Positions 17,165-25,668 of a DNA stretch of 64,000 bases are shown here, in pieces (position 1 is the first letter of the stretch; each line of letters begins with the position of its first letter). Made by a program: the position numbers and the translations under genes. Source of the DNA: JABDIP01 sp965237625 (GTDB lineage: Bacteria; Pseudomonadota; Alphaproteobacteria; DSM-16000; Inquilinaceae); assembly GCA_965237625.1 (NCBI GenBank), contig CBDEGD010000012.1, forward strand, positions 194,895-258,894, in the 5' to 3' direction. The notes under the pieces were generated by a model, which was given only the letters and a program-made list of their open reading frames with translations, was not told the DNA's origin and ran no database searches.

Positions 17165-17910
17165 CCAGCCTGCCCGCGACACCGCCGGCCAAGCGCCTTG
17201 GCCTGGTCATCGATCTGGACACCTGCGTGGGCTGCCATGCCTGCGTGGTGGCGTGCAAGGAATGGAACACCGGCGGCTATCCGGCACCACTGACCGACCA
17301 AAACCCTTATGGATCAAATCCTTCAGGCTCCTGGCTCAACCGGGTGCACAGCTTCGAGGCCGGCGACGGCGCCGACGGACAGACGGTGCATTTCCCGAAA
17401 TCCTGCCTGCATTGCGAGGATGCGGCCTGCGTCACCGTCTGCCCGACCGGCGCCTCTTACAAGCGCGCCGAGGACGGCATCGTGCTGGTCGACGAGGATC
17501 GCTGCATCGGCTGCGGGCTCTGCGCCTGGGCCTGCCCCTATGGCGCGCGGGAGTTGGATGCGTCCGAGGGGGTGATGAAAAAATGCACCCTGTGCATCGA
17601 CCGTATTTACAACGAGAACTTGCCCGAAGAGGAGCGCCAGCCCGCCTGCGTCGCCACCTGCCCGGCCAGCGCCCGGCATTTCGGCGATCTGGCCGATGCC
17701 AACTCGCCGGTGTCGCAGCTTGTCGCCGAGCGCGGCGGCTTCGACCTGATGGCGGAGATGGGCTACCGGCCGACCAACAAATACCTGCCGCCCCGACCAC
17801 GGCGCAAAGGCACCGACGGCGGCTCCAATGGCGCCGCACCGGCCCGGCTGGAAACCGCATCCCCCGAGGGCGGTTTCCTGGGCTGGCTCGACACCGTGTT
17901 GTCGGACTAG
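17161..17910 (+). CDS. soeB: SoeB-like 4Fe-4S ferredoxin subunit
   Basis: A 249-residue electron-transfer subunit with four cysteine motifs for four [4Fe-4S] clusters: CVGCHACVVACKEWN, CLHCEDAACVTVCPTG, CIGCGLCAWACPYG and the split CTLC / CVATCPASA. This is the pattern of DmsB/NrfC-type subunits. It overlaps soeA by 4 nt and passes electrons from the molybdenum site to the membrane anchor. The tail after residue about 200 (NKYLPPRPRRKGTDGG) is low-complexity linker. Confidence 0.92.
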   Translation: MTSLPATPPAKRLGLVIDLDTCVGCHACVVACKEWNTGGYPAPLTDQNPYGSNPSGSWLNRVHSFEAGDGADGQTVHFPKSCLHCEDAACVTVCPTGASYKRAEDGIVLVDEDRCIGCGLCAWACPYGARELDASEGVMKKCTLCIDRIYNENLPEEERQPACVATCPASARHFGDLADANSPVSQLVAERGGFDLMAEMGYRPTNKYLPPRPRRKGTDGGSNGAAPARLETASPEGGFLGWLDTVLSD

Positions 17911-17928
17911 GTGAAGAGTCATGCGTAG

Positions 17929-18066
17929 CCCCCTCACCCTCCCAACGCTTCGCGCCGGGTCCCTCCCTCTCCCGCAAGGGGAGAGGGAAACAACACCGAT
18001 GCCGGCATGGAAACCCCTCTCCCCTTGCGGCAGAGGGAGGGACTCGCGAAGCGGGAGGGTGAGGGG
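17929..18066. repeat. Large nested palindrome between soeB and soeC
   Basis: Outer arms CCCCTCACCCTCCC and GGGAGGGTGAGGGG enclose inner arms of the CCCTCCCTCTCCC / GAGGGAGGGAC type. It belongs to the same wording family as 6752-6786. It fills most of the 188-nt gap between two genes that must be co-expressed, so it is a transcribed hairpin. Confidence 0.8.
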
Positions 18067-18098
18067 TCTTTCGAAATCGCCCCTTTCGAAGTAAGCCC

Positions 18099-19046
18099 AT
18101 GCATCCAGCAATCTCGATCATCTTCTTCACCACCGCTTCCGGCGCTGGATACGGGCTGCTGGTCCTGCTCGGCCTCGGAGCCGCCTTGGGGCTTCTGCCG
18201 GCCGACCGATGGTTCGGCCTGGTCGGCATGGGCGCGTCCCTGGGGCTGATCACCGCCGGGCTGCTGTCCTCCACATTCCATCTCGGCCATCCGGAGCGGG
18301 CCTGGCGGGCCCTCTCGCAATGGCGCTCGTCCTGGCTGTCCCGTGAGGGCGTGATGGCGGTGGTGACCTATGGGCCGGCTGGGCTATTGGGAATCGGCTG
18401 GGTGTTCCTTGAAGACACCGACGGGCTTTGGTCTCTGTGCGGTATCGTGACCGCCGCGCTGGCGTTGGTGACGGTGTATTGCACCAGCATGATCTACGCG
18501 TCCCTGAAGCCGATCCGGCACTGGCATCATGGCATGGTGCCGCCGGTATTCCTGGGATTCGCCATGGCGACCGGCGCCCTGTGGCTGCACGCCCTGGCCG
18601 CCGCTTTCGGCATGACCGGCCAATGGACGGCGATTGCCGCCATCGTGCTGACCGCGCTTGCCTGGATCCTGAAGGGTCTCTACTGGCGCGATCTACGCCG
18701 CGCACCGGCCACCAGCACCATCGAAAGCGCCACCGGGCTGGGCCATATCGGCGCGGTCCGCATGCTGGACCCGCCTCACACCCAGGACAATTACCTGCTA
18801 ACCGAAATGGGATACCGGGTTGCCCGCAAACATGCGGACAAGCTGCGCCGGCTGGCGGTGATCTCCGGATTGCTGTTGCCCGCGGCGTTGCTGCCGGTCG
18901 CGGCGATCACCGGCGGGGTGGCCGGAGCCGCTATGGCGCTCATCGCGGCGATCGCCGGCAGCGCCGGTGTCGTGGTCGAGCGCTGGCTGTTCTTCGCCGA
19001 GGCGCAGCACACGGTGACCTTGTATTACGGCGCCAAGGCAGCCTAA
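18099..19046 (+). CDS. soeC: SoeC-like DmsC/YnfH family membrane anchor
   Basis: A 315-residue integral membrane protein with about eight hydrophobic segments, starting MHPAISIIFFTTASGAGYGL. The family motif LSSTFHLGHPERAWRALSQW, followed by RSSWLSREG, is present. It anchors the Mo/Fe-S subunits and delivers electrons to quinone. It ends the soeABC unit despite the 188-nt repeat-filled gap from soeB. Confidence 0.9.
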   Translation: MHPAISIIFFTTASGAGYGLLVLLGLGAALGLLPADRWFGLVGMGASLGLITAGLLSSTFHLGHPERAWRALSQWRSSWLSREGVMAVVTYGPAGLLGIGWVFLEDTDGLWSLCGIVTAALALVTVYCTSMIYASLKPIRHWHHGMVPPVFLGFAMATGALWLHALAAAFGMTGQWTAIAAIVLTALAWILKGLYWRDLRRAPATSTIESATGLGHIGAVRMLDPPHTQDNYLLTEMGYRVARKHADKLRRLAVISGLLLPAALLPVAAITGGVAGAAMALIAAIAGSAGVVVERWLFFAEAQHTVTLYYGAKAA

Positions 19047-19100
19047 ACAGGCGCGGAATTCCGGCGGCCATGCCGCCCGCGCTTGATCGAGGCCCTGGCA

Positions 19101-19913
19101 ATGGACGAATATTTCGAGGCAAACCGACGACGGTGGGACGAGGTCGTCGGCATCCACACGAAGTCGACGACCGGTGCCTATCGCCTGGATGAGTTTCGCA
19201 ACGGCGCCGAGGTTCTGGCGCCGATCGAAGCCGCCGAGATCGGCGACGTGACCGGCAAAAATCTCCTCCATCTGCAATGTCATTTCGGTCTCGACACGCT
19301 GAGCCTGGCTCGCCGAGGCGCGACCGTCACCGGTTTGGATTTTGCGCCCAGAGCCGTCGCGGCGGCGCGGGCCCTGTCGGCGGAAACCGGCGTGCCCGGC
19401 ACGTTCGTCGAAGGCAATCTGCACGACGCGCCTGAGCTGATCGATGGTCAATTCGATGTGGTCTATGTGACCTGGGGCGCCATCAACTGGCTGCCGGACA
19501 TCCGCCGCTGGGCGGAGATCGTCGCCCATTTCCTGGCGCCCGGCGGGTATCTGTACCTTCTGGAAGGGCACCCGGCGGTGCTGGCCCTCGAGCAGGTCGA
19601 GGACGGCCGATTGGTTCCCACCTATCCCTATTTCCAGGGTTCCGAGCCGCTAACGTTCGATGACCAGACCACCTACACCGGCGACACGGACACGCTGAAG
19701 AATAGCCGCAGCTATGAATGGATCCATCCGATTGGCGAGGTGGTTACCGCCCTGATCGATGCGGGGCTGACCCTCGACTTCCTGCACGAACACGACCGGC
19801 TGGTTTGGAAACTGTTCCCGTCGATGGTCACGGATGAAGACGGGACGGAGCGGCTGCCACCGGAGGTTCCATCCTTGCCGCTGGCGTTTTCGGTCAGGGC
19901 GACGAAGCGCTGA
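19101..19913 (+). CDS. Class I SAM-dependent methyltransferase
   Basis: A 270-residue protein. The SAM-binding motif I is KNLLHLQCHFGLDTLSLARRG and motif II lies in ATVTGLDFAPRAVAAARAL; post-motif FDVVYVTWGAINWLPD follows. The ATG at 19101 has a GAGG site 8 nt upstream; a TTG 18 nt earlier is possible. It lies 54 nt after soeC on the same strand, but its link to sulfite oxidation is unclear. The substrate is unknown. Confidence 0.9.
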   Translation: MDEYFEANRRRWDEVVGIHTKSTTGAYRLDEFRNGAEVLAPIEAAEIGDVTGKNLLHLQCHFGLDTLSLARRGATVTGLDFAPRAVAAARALSAETGVPGTFVEGNLHDAPELIDGQFDVVYVTWGAINWLPDIRRWAEIVAHFLAPGGYLYLLEGHPAVLALEQVEDGRLVPTYPYFQGSEPLTFDDQTTYTGDTDTLKNSRSYEWIHPIGEVVTALIDAGLTLDFLHEHDRLVWKLFPSMVTDEDGTERLPPEVPSLPLAFSVRATKR

Positions 19914-19946
19914 AGCAACCGGTGGCATCGTGCCTGATGGCCCGAT

Positions 19947-20067
19947 CCCCATACTTCGACAGGCTCAGCATGAGGATCTAATTTCAGCATGGAAATCGTT
20001 GCATATCGGGTAAACGTACGACCCTGCAAAACAAGGTCCTCATGCTGAGCCTGTCGAAGTATGGGGA
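19947..20067. repeat. Inverted dispersed repeat (CCCCATACTTCGACAGGCTC)
   Basis: A roughly 30-bp arm appears in opposite orientations at both ends of this 121-bp interval, with an AT-richer centre. It lies in the convergent gap between the methyltransferase and the hydroxyacid dehydrogenase, where it could act as a bidirectional terminator. Confidence 0.75.
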
Positions 20068-20103
20068 CCGGGCCGCCAGCGCGAATTCTCGCTGAAGCGT
20101 GCC

Positions 20104-21135
20104 CTACCCCCGCCGCGCCATATCCAGGAATTCCAGGTTCACGCAGTTCCTCGACTCCCCGTCGCGCAGATGGGCGATCAGGGTCTCGACCGATTTGCGG
20201 CGCACATCTTCAGCACTCTCCGGGCTGCCCCAAGCGGCATGGGGAGTCAACACGAACCGGCCGGCGAGCCAGTCCGCCTTGTCGGCATAGGCGCGGATCA
20301 GGGGCGGCAGCGGATCCGGCGGCGGTTCAACTGGCAGCACGTCGAGCGCGGCGCCGCCGATCGTCCCTTGCTTCAGGGCGTCGTGCAGCGCGTCGATATC
20401 GATGATGGCGCCACGCGCGGTGTTGACCAGGATCGCATGGGGCTGCATGGCGGCAAGCGCCCGGGCGTCAACCATATTCCGGGTCTCCTCGGTCAGCGGC
20501 GTATGAACGCTGACGATGTCGCTCTGCCCCAGCAAATCTTCCAGACGCTCGACACGGTCGACTCCGACAGCGATTTCGTGGCCGCGCGGGACGTAGGGAT
20601 CGTAAGCGACGATCCGCATGCCGAAGGCCTTGGCGCGCAGGGCGGTCGCCGTGCCGATGCGGCCGAGACCGACAATGCCCAGGGTGCGCTCACGAATCCG
20701 GCGAACCAGCGGCGCCGTCGTCACATCGAAACCGCCGATCGGGTCGGCACTAAGCACCTCGTGATAGCGGGCGATGCCGCGGGTCAGGGACAGCATCAGC
20801 GCGATGGCGTGGTCGGCAACTTCGCTGGTGCCGTAATCGGGGGTATTGGCGACCGCGATTCCGGCGGCCCCGGCGGCCTCCAAATCGATATTATCGAACC
20901 CCGCCCCGGCCCGAACGATCACCCGGCAGCGCGGCATCCGCGCGATTACCCCGGCATCTACGGTGATTTCGTGCCACACCAGCAAGCCGTCGCACGCCGC
21001 AAAGCTTTCCTCCGATACCCCCGCCGCATCGCGTCGGCGATGGATGTCGAACCGGAACAGATCGCCGGCAGTTCGCCGTTCCACCACCGCGTCATCGGCG
21101 TATTGGGCGTCGGGGGTGAGGATATGAAAATTCAT
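20104..21135 (-). CDS. D-isomer 2-hydroxyacid dehydrogenase (CtBP-like)
   Basis: A 343-residue NAD-dependent dehydrogenase. The Rossmann motif is GIVGLGRIGTATALRAKAFG. Catalytic residues are visible as Arg in NTARGAIIDIDAL, Glu in DVLPVEPPPDPLPP and His in FVLTPHAAWGSPE. The start at 21135 follows an AGGAA site; the longer frame to 21189 is not needed. It is divergent from a 2-keto-4-pentenoate-hydratase-like gene, which suggests a shared keto-acid route. The exact 2-hydroxyacid is unknown. Confidence 0.9.
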   Translation of the reverse strand: MNFHILTPDAQYADDAVVERRTAGDLFRFDIHRRRDAAGVSEESFAACDGLLVWHEITVDAGVIARMPRCRVIVRAGAGFDNIDLEAAGAAGIAVANTPDYGTSEVADHAIALMLSLTRGIARYHEVLSADPIGGFDVTTAPLVRRIRERTLGIVGLGRIGTATALRAKAFGMRIVAYDPYVPRGHEIAVGVDRVERLEDLLGQSDIVSVHTPLTEETRNMVDARALAAMQPHAILVNTARGAIIDIDALHDALKQGTIGGAALDVLPVEPPPDPLPPLIRAYADKADWLAGRFVLTPHAAWGSPESAEDVRRKSVETLIAHLRDGESRNCVNLEFLDMARRG

Positions 21136-21250
21136 CGCGCGTTCCTGGCTGGCATGCTGGCACGATATGATCTTAGAGCCTGGCGGCATTGCCGTCGCGC
21201 CACACGACCTGTCAAACTGGGGCTACGATTGGAAAAAAGGGGCAAGTCGG

Positions 21251-22045
21251 TTGGACGCGGCAGGATTAGAGCAGGCGGTGGCGTTGTTGACCGCCAATCG
21301 TCGGACAGCGGACGCATTCGACGGGCTGCCGCAGCGCTGTCGACCGGCCGATGAAGCGGAAGGCTATGCGATCCAGGCCGCCCTTGCACGCCAGCTGAGC
21401 GACGGCGGCATGGGGGCGGTTGCCGGCGCGAAGATCGGCTGCACCACGTCGGTCATGCAGGCCTATATGAAGATCGACCAGCCTTGCGCCGGCACGATCT
21501 ATCGAAGCGGGGTTCACGATACGCCGGCAGAGCTTCGCTACGCCGACTACCGCCGTGTCGGCGTCGAATGCGAGATCGCGGTGCGGCTCGCCGGGCCACT
21601 CCCGGAGTCCCCCTCACCTGTCGACATCGATGAATTGGCCGCCTGCGTGGAGTCGTGCATGGCGGCGATCGAGATCGTCGACGACCGCTACCGCGACTTC
21701 CGGGCCATCGACACGCCAACCCTGATCGGAGACGATTTCTTCCATGCCGGCTGCGTCCTGGCGCCACCGGTCACCGATTGGCAGCGGCTGGATCTGGCGG
21801 CCGTGGCGGGGCGGATGGAAATCAACGGCGAGAGCGCCGGGACCGGTCGAGGCGCCGACATTCTGGGGCATCCGCTGCGGGCGCTCGCCTGGCTCGCCGA
21901 GACCGGCCAGGCGCGGGATCGTCGGCTGGGCGCCGGTTCCATCGTGATGTTGGGTAGCGTGGTGAAAACCTGCTGGCTGTCCGCCGGCGATACGGTGATC
22001 GTCGAAGTCGACGGTCTCGGCCGAGCCGAGGTGCGATTCCGCTAG
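21251..22045 (+). CDS. 2-keto-4-pentenoate hydratase-like protein (FAH fold)
   Basis: A 264-residue enzyme of the MhpD/hydratase-decarboxylase group: GAKIGCTTSVMQAYMKIDQP, VGVECEIAVRLAG with the acidic metal site, and GDDFFHAGCVLAPPV are characteristic. The frame opens at 21167, but the TTG at 21251 follows an AAAGGGG site and leaves room for the divergent promoter. The reaction would be hydration of a 2-hydroxydienoate or a related step in meta-cleavage-type pathways. It is probably functionally tied to the divergent hydroxyacid dehydrogenase. Confidence 0.85.
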   Translation: MDAAGLEQAVALLTANRRTADAFDGLPQRCRPADEAEGYAIQAALARQLSDGGMGAVAGAKIGCTTSVMQAYMKIDQPCAGTIYRSGVHDTPAELRYADYRRVGVECEIAVRLAGPLPESPSPVDIDELAACVESCMAAIEIVDDRYRDFRAIDTPTLIGDDFFHAGCVLAPPVTDWQRLDLAAVAGRMEINGESAGTGRGADILGHPLRALAWLAETGQARDRRLGAGSIVMLGSVVKTCWLSAGDTVIVEVDGLGRAEVRFR

Positions 22046-22054
22046 GCGGCGTCC

Positions 22055-23032
22055 TTAAGGCGCCGATACATATGCCCGGCGGCTTGCCTCGATCATGTCG
22101 GATAGGTGCCGGACCAAGGTCCATTGCTGCTGGGCGCCGATGATGAATTTCAGCCCGATGCGGTTATCCGTGTGGTGCGCCACCTCGGCATTCAACCGGC
22201 CGACATGGGCGATGTCGATCGCCACCGTCTCACCGACACCCGGAAGTTTCTTGCCAAAGACCAGAGCGCCGCCGGCGGAAATGTCGTTCACCGTGCAGGG
22301 GAACCGTTTCTCGCCGAAGACCAGCGTGGCCGGCTGATCGAAATCCCAGCGCGGGAACCGCCTGGGCTCCTTGCGCTCCTTCTCGGTGATCAGCGGCACC
22401 GAGGATGGCCCGCCGACCACCAGCCGACGGTCGAGATAGTCCCACAGGCGCCCGACTTCCTCGGACAGGATGTCCTGGTTCTGGGCCTCGAAAACGGTCT
22501 GGCCGCTGACCATGCGCTGGGCGAATTCACTGCTGGCGGGAACAATGGCCGTGGAGACCGAGCCGTGCTGTGACAGGGCCATAACCGATTCAGCCGTGAT
22601 ATCGGCGCTCGGCGAACCGCCATTGACCACGAACACATGACGAAGCCCAAGCCGGTCGAGGAGTTCGACGGTGGTGCCAGCGGCCTGCAGATCGTATTGG
22701 CCCGGGCGTACGGGAATGGCCACCAAATCGGCGAAACCGAGTACGGTTTCCACTGCGGAATCGATTTCCGGTGGCGTATCGACGATCACCAAACCGTTCT
22801 TCTCGCTCTTCAGCGAGGCAAGCGCGGCGGCCATGTCCGGTTTCTCCACCTCGACCAGGGTCGGCCCCGGACCGTTGCGGGCCTCTCGCCAATGGGCCAG
22901 ATCGCCGCGCGGATCCACATCGATCATGGCAACCGGGCCGGCGCCGCATCGGTGCGCCTGAACCGCCGTGTGGGCTGCCAGCGTCGTCTTGCCGGCGCCC
23001 GTGGCTGTAGAGACAAAAGCCAGGACTCTCAT
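22055..23032 (-). CDS. ParA/MinD-like ATPase fused to a C-terminal PilZ domain
   Basis: A 325-residue fusion. Residues 1-210 form a ParA-type P-loop ATPase: Walker A STATGAGKTT (Lys15), MIDVDPRGDLAHWRE, and the switch LVIVDTPPEIDSAVETVL. The usual signature lysine in the KGGxGKT loop is absent. Residues about 225-320 are a PilZ domain with the RRFPR (RxxxR) and DISAGGA (D/NxSxxG) c-di-GMP motifs. The start at 23032 has an AGAGGG site. A protein that positions or times something in response to c-di-GMP is inferred. Another PilZ gene lies 600 bp away. Confidence 0.88.
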   Translation of the reverse strand: MRVLAFVSTATGAGKTTLAAHTAVQAHRCGAGPVAMIDVDPRGDLAHWREARNGPGPTLVEVEKPDMAAALASLKSEKNGLVIVDTPPEIDSAVETVLGFADLVAIPVRPGQYDLQAAGTTVELLDRLGLRHVFVVNGGSPSADITAESVMALSQHGSVSTAIVPASSEFAQRMVSGQTVFEAQNQDILSEEVGRLWDYLDRRLVVGGPSSVPLITEKERKEPRRFPRWDFDQPATLVFGEKRFPCTVNDISAGGALVFGKKLPGVGETVAIDIAHVGRLNAEVAHHTDNRIGLKFIIGAQQQWTLVRHLSDMIEASRRAYVSAP

Positions 23033-23283
23033 GCGGCTACGCCCTCTCGGCCAACATTCTACGCCGACGGACGTCGGGGGGCCGAACCCACCGCCCGCGC
23101 TCAGATTGGGTACCAGATACAACGAATAGGCCAGCGGGGATTAACCATGCGTTAACAGAAATTTGCCGTCGGGATTTATGAAATAATAAGAACCGTCGCC
23201 AATGGTAAAGGACGCAAACTTTCCGAATGCCGCGATAAGGGTCGCCGCTGGTCGGGACAGCCCAAGGCAGATGGGACAGCCCC

Positions 23284-23574
23284 ATGGAGTACCGTCGAGT
23301 ACATTCCCCAACACGCCGCCGATATGCGATCTCACTGGCGCTGTTCGCGCTGATCGCCGGCTGCGGAGAAAAAGCGGCGCCGGTGTTCCGGGAGGGCGAA
23401 ATTCCCCAGCCCTATATGCAATTCTCCGTCATCGTCGACCGCGCGAGCGGTTCGCTCGGGCCGGCCCAGTCACGTGCGAATTCGATTTGCGCGGACGTAC
23501 GGCAGTCGGCCGTGATGTATATCGCCGCCGATGTTGGAGATGACCGCACCCAGTACTATTTCAGGTGCCGCTAA
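23284..23574 (+). CDS. Small putative lipoprotein
   Basis: A 96-residue ORF with a basic N-terminus (MEYRRVHSPTRRR), a hydrophobic run and a lipobox ending LFALIAGC, followed by GEKAAPVFREGEIPQPYM. Two further cysteines (NSICADV and the terminal YFRCR) could form a disulfide. I do not recognise the family. The ribosome site is weak and the start could be internal. It sits alone between two minus-strand PilZ genes. Confidence 0.6.
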   Translation: MEYRRVHSPTRRRYAISLALFALIAGCGEKAAPVFREGEIPQPYMQFSVIVDRASGSLGPAQSRANSICADVRQSAVMYIAADVGDDRTQYYFRCR

Positions 23575-23637
23575 GCTTTTGCCGATCCGGCTGGTATCGG
23601 CCATCGGCGTAATAGGGCCGACAGTACCCCGATCGAT

Positions 23638-24003
23638 CTAAGGGACCGGACGGCGAAGGGGCTGGGTGTCGTCGCTGCCAACCATCAAGGCGACACATTG
23701 AAGTTCCCGCTCCAATGGCTGCTCCGGTCGATCGAATTGGAACCCGCCGACATTTCCCTTGGTCCACACGATCTTCCCGGCAAAGCGTCCGGCGACGGCA
23801 TGCTCAAGCACCATCTCGAGCCCTTCCGGAACCGAGTCCTCGAACTTCAAACGCGCTCCGCCCAGCGAGATATCCTCGATGTTGCAGCCATAAAGACCAC
23901 CGCCTGCCCTAACCTGCGCCGTGGTCTTGCGATCCAGCGGGCAACGTTTGGACTTCCGGCGATTGAACACCTGGGACGTGTTTACGAGTCGCAGCGCATG
24001 CAT
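23638..24003 (-). CDS. Stand-alone PilZ domain protein
   Basis: A 121-residue protein made almost entirely of a PilZ domain. The c-di-GMP motifs RRKSKR (R-rich) and EDISLGGARLKF (D-x-S-x-x-G) are present, followed by GRFAGKIVWTKGNVGGFQF. Such proteins act as c-di-GMP adaptors of motility or surface-polymer control in alphaproteobacteria. It lies close to the ParA-PilZ fusion on the same strand, with the lipoprotein gene between. Confidence 0.88.
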   Translation of the reverse strand: MHALRLVNTSQVFNRRKSKRCPLDRKTTAQVRAGGGLYGCNIEDISLGGARLKFEDSVPEGLEMVLEHAVAGRFAGKIVWTKGNVGGFQFDRPEQPLERELQCVALMVGSDDTQPLRRPVP

Positions 24004-24315
24004 CGATCAGGCTCCGCCGGTGCGGGTTGAAACTAATCCGAATTGTTAAGGAACTTGGTTAACGAACCGTTAGCCGACGCACGAAACCCATGGGAATCCG
24101 CGCATTGGAGAGATCGTTTATAATTTCAGTTGTATTTACATAAAATTTTATATACCTTCCGCGATTATCGGTTCCGAGTTTTTCCCGGGACCGAACAGGC
24201 TGATTGATCATGGACCCAAAAGAGCCGCTGCGCCGAACGGCCAGCGGCTCAATTTGAGATCGGAGCGACATCCGATCAGGCACCAGATATTACGCACAAC
24301 CTGAGAGCATTGAAG
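24004..24315. other. Gene-free AT-rich divergent region with one hairpin
   Basis: 312 nt between the PilZ start and the membrane-protein start. The left half is AT-rich (GTTAAGGAACTTGGTTAACG) and should hold the PilZ promoter. At 24222-24250 there is a perfect 9-bp hairpin, GAGCCGCTG / CAGCGGCTC with an 11-nt loop, in the leader of the downstream gene. Confidence 0.5.
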
Positions 24316-24963
24316 ATGGAACAGGTATTACTGGATCACGGAATCGAAGGACTTTCCAAGGCCGTTCTCTCCCTGGGCCACCTCGTCGGCTTGGTTCTCG
24401 GGCTTGGCACGACCCTTTATCTCGATGGCGGCTGTGTTCTCTCGATCGCGGGAAAATCCTGGGACCGCTACCGGTCGTTCATGTCCGGTGCGCTGTTCGA
24501 CTTCGCAACGAGATACGTGATCGTCGGGCTGGTGATACTGTGGGTCACCGGGTGCGGATTTCTGGTGCATTACGCGGTCTTCTCGCCTGAGAAGCTGAGC
24601 AACCCGAAGATCTACGCCAAGCTGGCCCTGGTATGCATCCTGACAGTCAACGGATACCTGCTTCACCACCATGTGCTCAAGCAGGTCGCGGGTATGAGCG
24701 ATTGCAGCCATCTCCTGACATCCCGGATAGGGCGGCTTTGCCTGCTCAGCGGCGCGGTGTCGGCCGCCGCCTGGACCGGCGCATTCCTGCTTGGGGCCCT
24801 TCCCGTCCTCAACAATGTCGTCAGCTTTTCCGTATTGGTGGCGATCTGGGCGGTGCTCGTGCTCGGCGCCTATCTGTCGGCAAAGGGCTTCATCGCACTC
24901 TTCGGGAACCGGGGAACATTGATGGACAGGGATTTCCGCGCAGAGGATCTTTCGCGTCACTGA
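24316..24963 (+). CDS. Polytopic membrane protein of unknown function
   Basis: A 215-residue protein with about five hydrophobic segments (for example SLGHLVGLVLGLGTTLYLDG and YVIVGLVILWVTGCGFLVHY). A His-rich cytoplasmic or periplasmic stretch, YLLHHHVLKQV, and a conserved His in SLGHLVG could bind heme or metal. It resembles small uncharacterised bacterial membrane proteins; I cannot name the family. The ATG at 24316 is two codons after an in-frame TTG. Confidence 0.7.
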   Translation: MEQVLLDHGIEGLSKAVLSLGHLVGLVLGLGTTLYLDGGCVLSIAGKSWDRYRSFMSGALFDFATRYVIVGLVILWVTGCGFLVHYAVFSPEKLSNPKIYAKLALVCILTVNGYLLHHHVLKQVAGMSDCSHLLTSRIGRLCLLSGAVSAAAWTGAFLLGALPVLNNVVSFSVLVAIWAVLVLGAYLSAKGFIALFGNRGTLMDRDFRAEDLSRH

Positions 24964-25102
24964 ATTCAAGATGGGCGGCGGCTAATCGCATAATCGCATG
25001 CCGATCAGGACCCAACGCCAGATCACCATGTCGGCCCTGGCGGCGGAAATCGCGGCCGGCCCGTAACCCGGCGACCAGAGCATTATCCGCTCACGCGGAA
25101 TC

Positions 25103-25182
25103 GGCACCGGCCCGCTCCCCCGCCCGGCCACCCAGCGTCAGTATCCTCAGTGGGTGGCCGGGCGGGGGAGCGGGCCGGTGCC
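25103..25182. repeat. 32-bp perfect inverted repeat with 16-nt loop
   Basis: The arms (GGCACCGGCCCGCTCCCCCG at the left end) are fully complementary over 32 bp, making one of the strongest hairpins in the window. It sits between a plus-strand membrane-protein gene and a minus-strand broken gene, so it may serve as a bidirectional terminator. There is no U-tract on either side. Confidence 0.85.
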
Positions 25183-25244
25183 GTTAGATCGGAAAACGAT
25201 CCAGCAGGAATGCCCAATCGATCGATCGCGATCGCCGGTACCGA

Positions 25245-25540
25245 TCAGAATTCGCGGTCGAAGACGACGGGATAGCCGACAATGTCGGGCGGTGAGGCGA
25301 ACATTTCCCGGAATGGGTCCATCAGCCGCGCGGCCTCGCCGCTGGCCTCGTAGGTCCGGACATGCTCTTCGTTCTGCCACATGGTCATCATGACCGCTTT
25401 GCCGCCGCCATCGCCGGTCAGAACGACCGCATGAAGCCGGCTTCACCTTCCAGCATCGGAAAGATCGTCTGCCGAAACAGCGTAACGGCATCCGACCAGC
25501 GGTCCGGCTTTACGTCGAGATGCGCGAAGCGGACAAACAT
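25245..25540 (-). pseudogene. Antibiotic biosynthesis monooxygenase (ABM) domain protein, frameshifted
   Basis: From an ATG at 25540 with a GAGG site, the first frame reads MFVRFAHLDVKPDRWSDAVT up to EAGFMRSF and stops at 25418. The next frame continues the same fold, VVLTGDGGGKAVMMTMWQNE through to GYPVVFDREF, ending at 25245. Together they make a normal-length (about 98-residue) ABM-like protein, so one base has been lost or two gained around 25420-25432. It is downstream of the sugar ABC genes. A sequencing error is the main alternative to true decay. Confidence 0.8.
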
Positions 25541-25668
25541 CGGCTCGATCCTCGCATTCGAATGATCCGACGCCGGCCGCCCCAAGCTGTCTCGCGAAGT
25601 GGCGCGATAGCCAGGGGACGGCCGGTCCGGTCCGGGCGCCCGGCGCGAACCGGGCGTCAGAATCGACC

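Noticed and set aside
24059..24283. 74-codon minus-strand ORF upstream of the PilZ gene
   Set aside because: AT-rich promoter DNA, no ribosome site and no recognisable domain.
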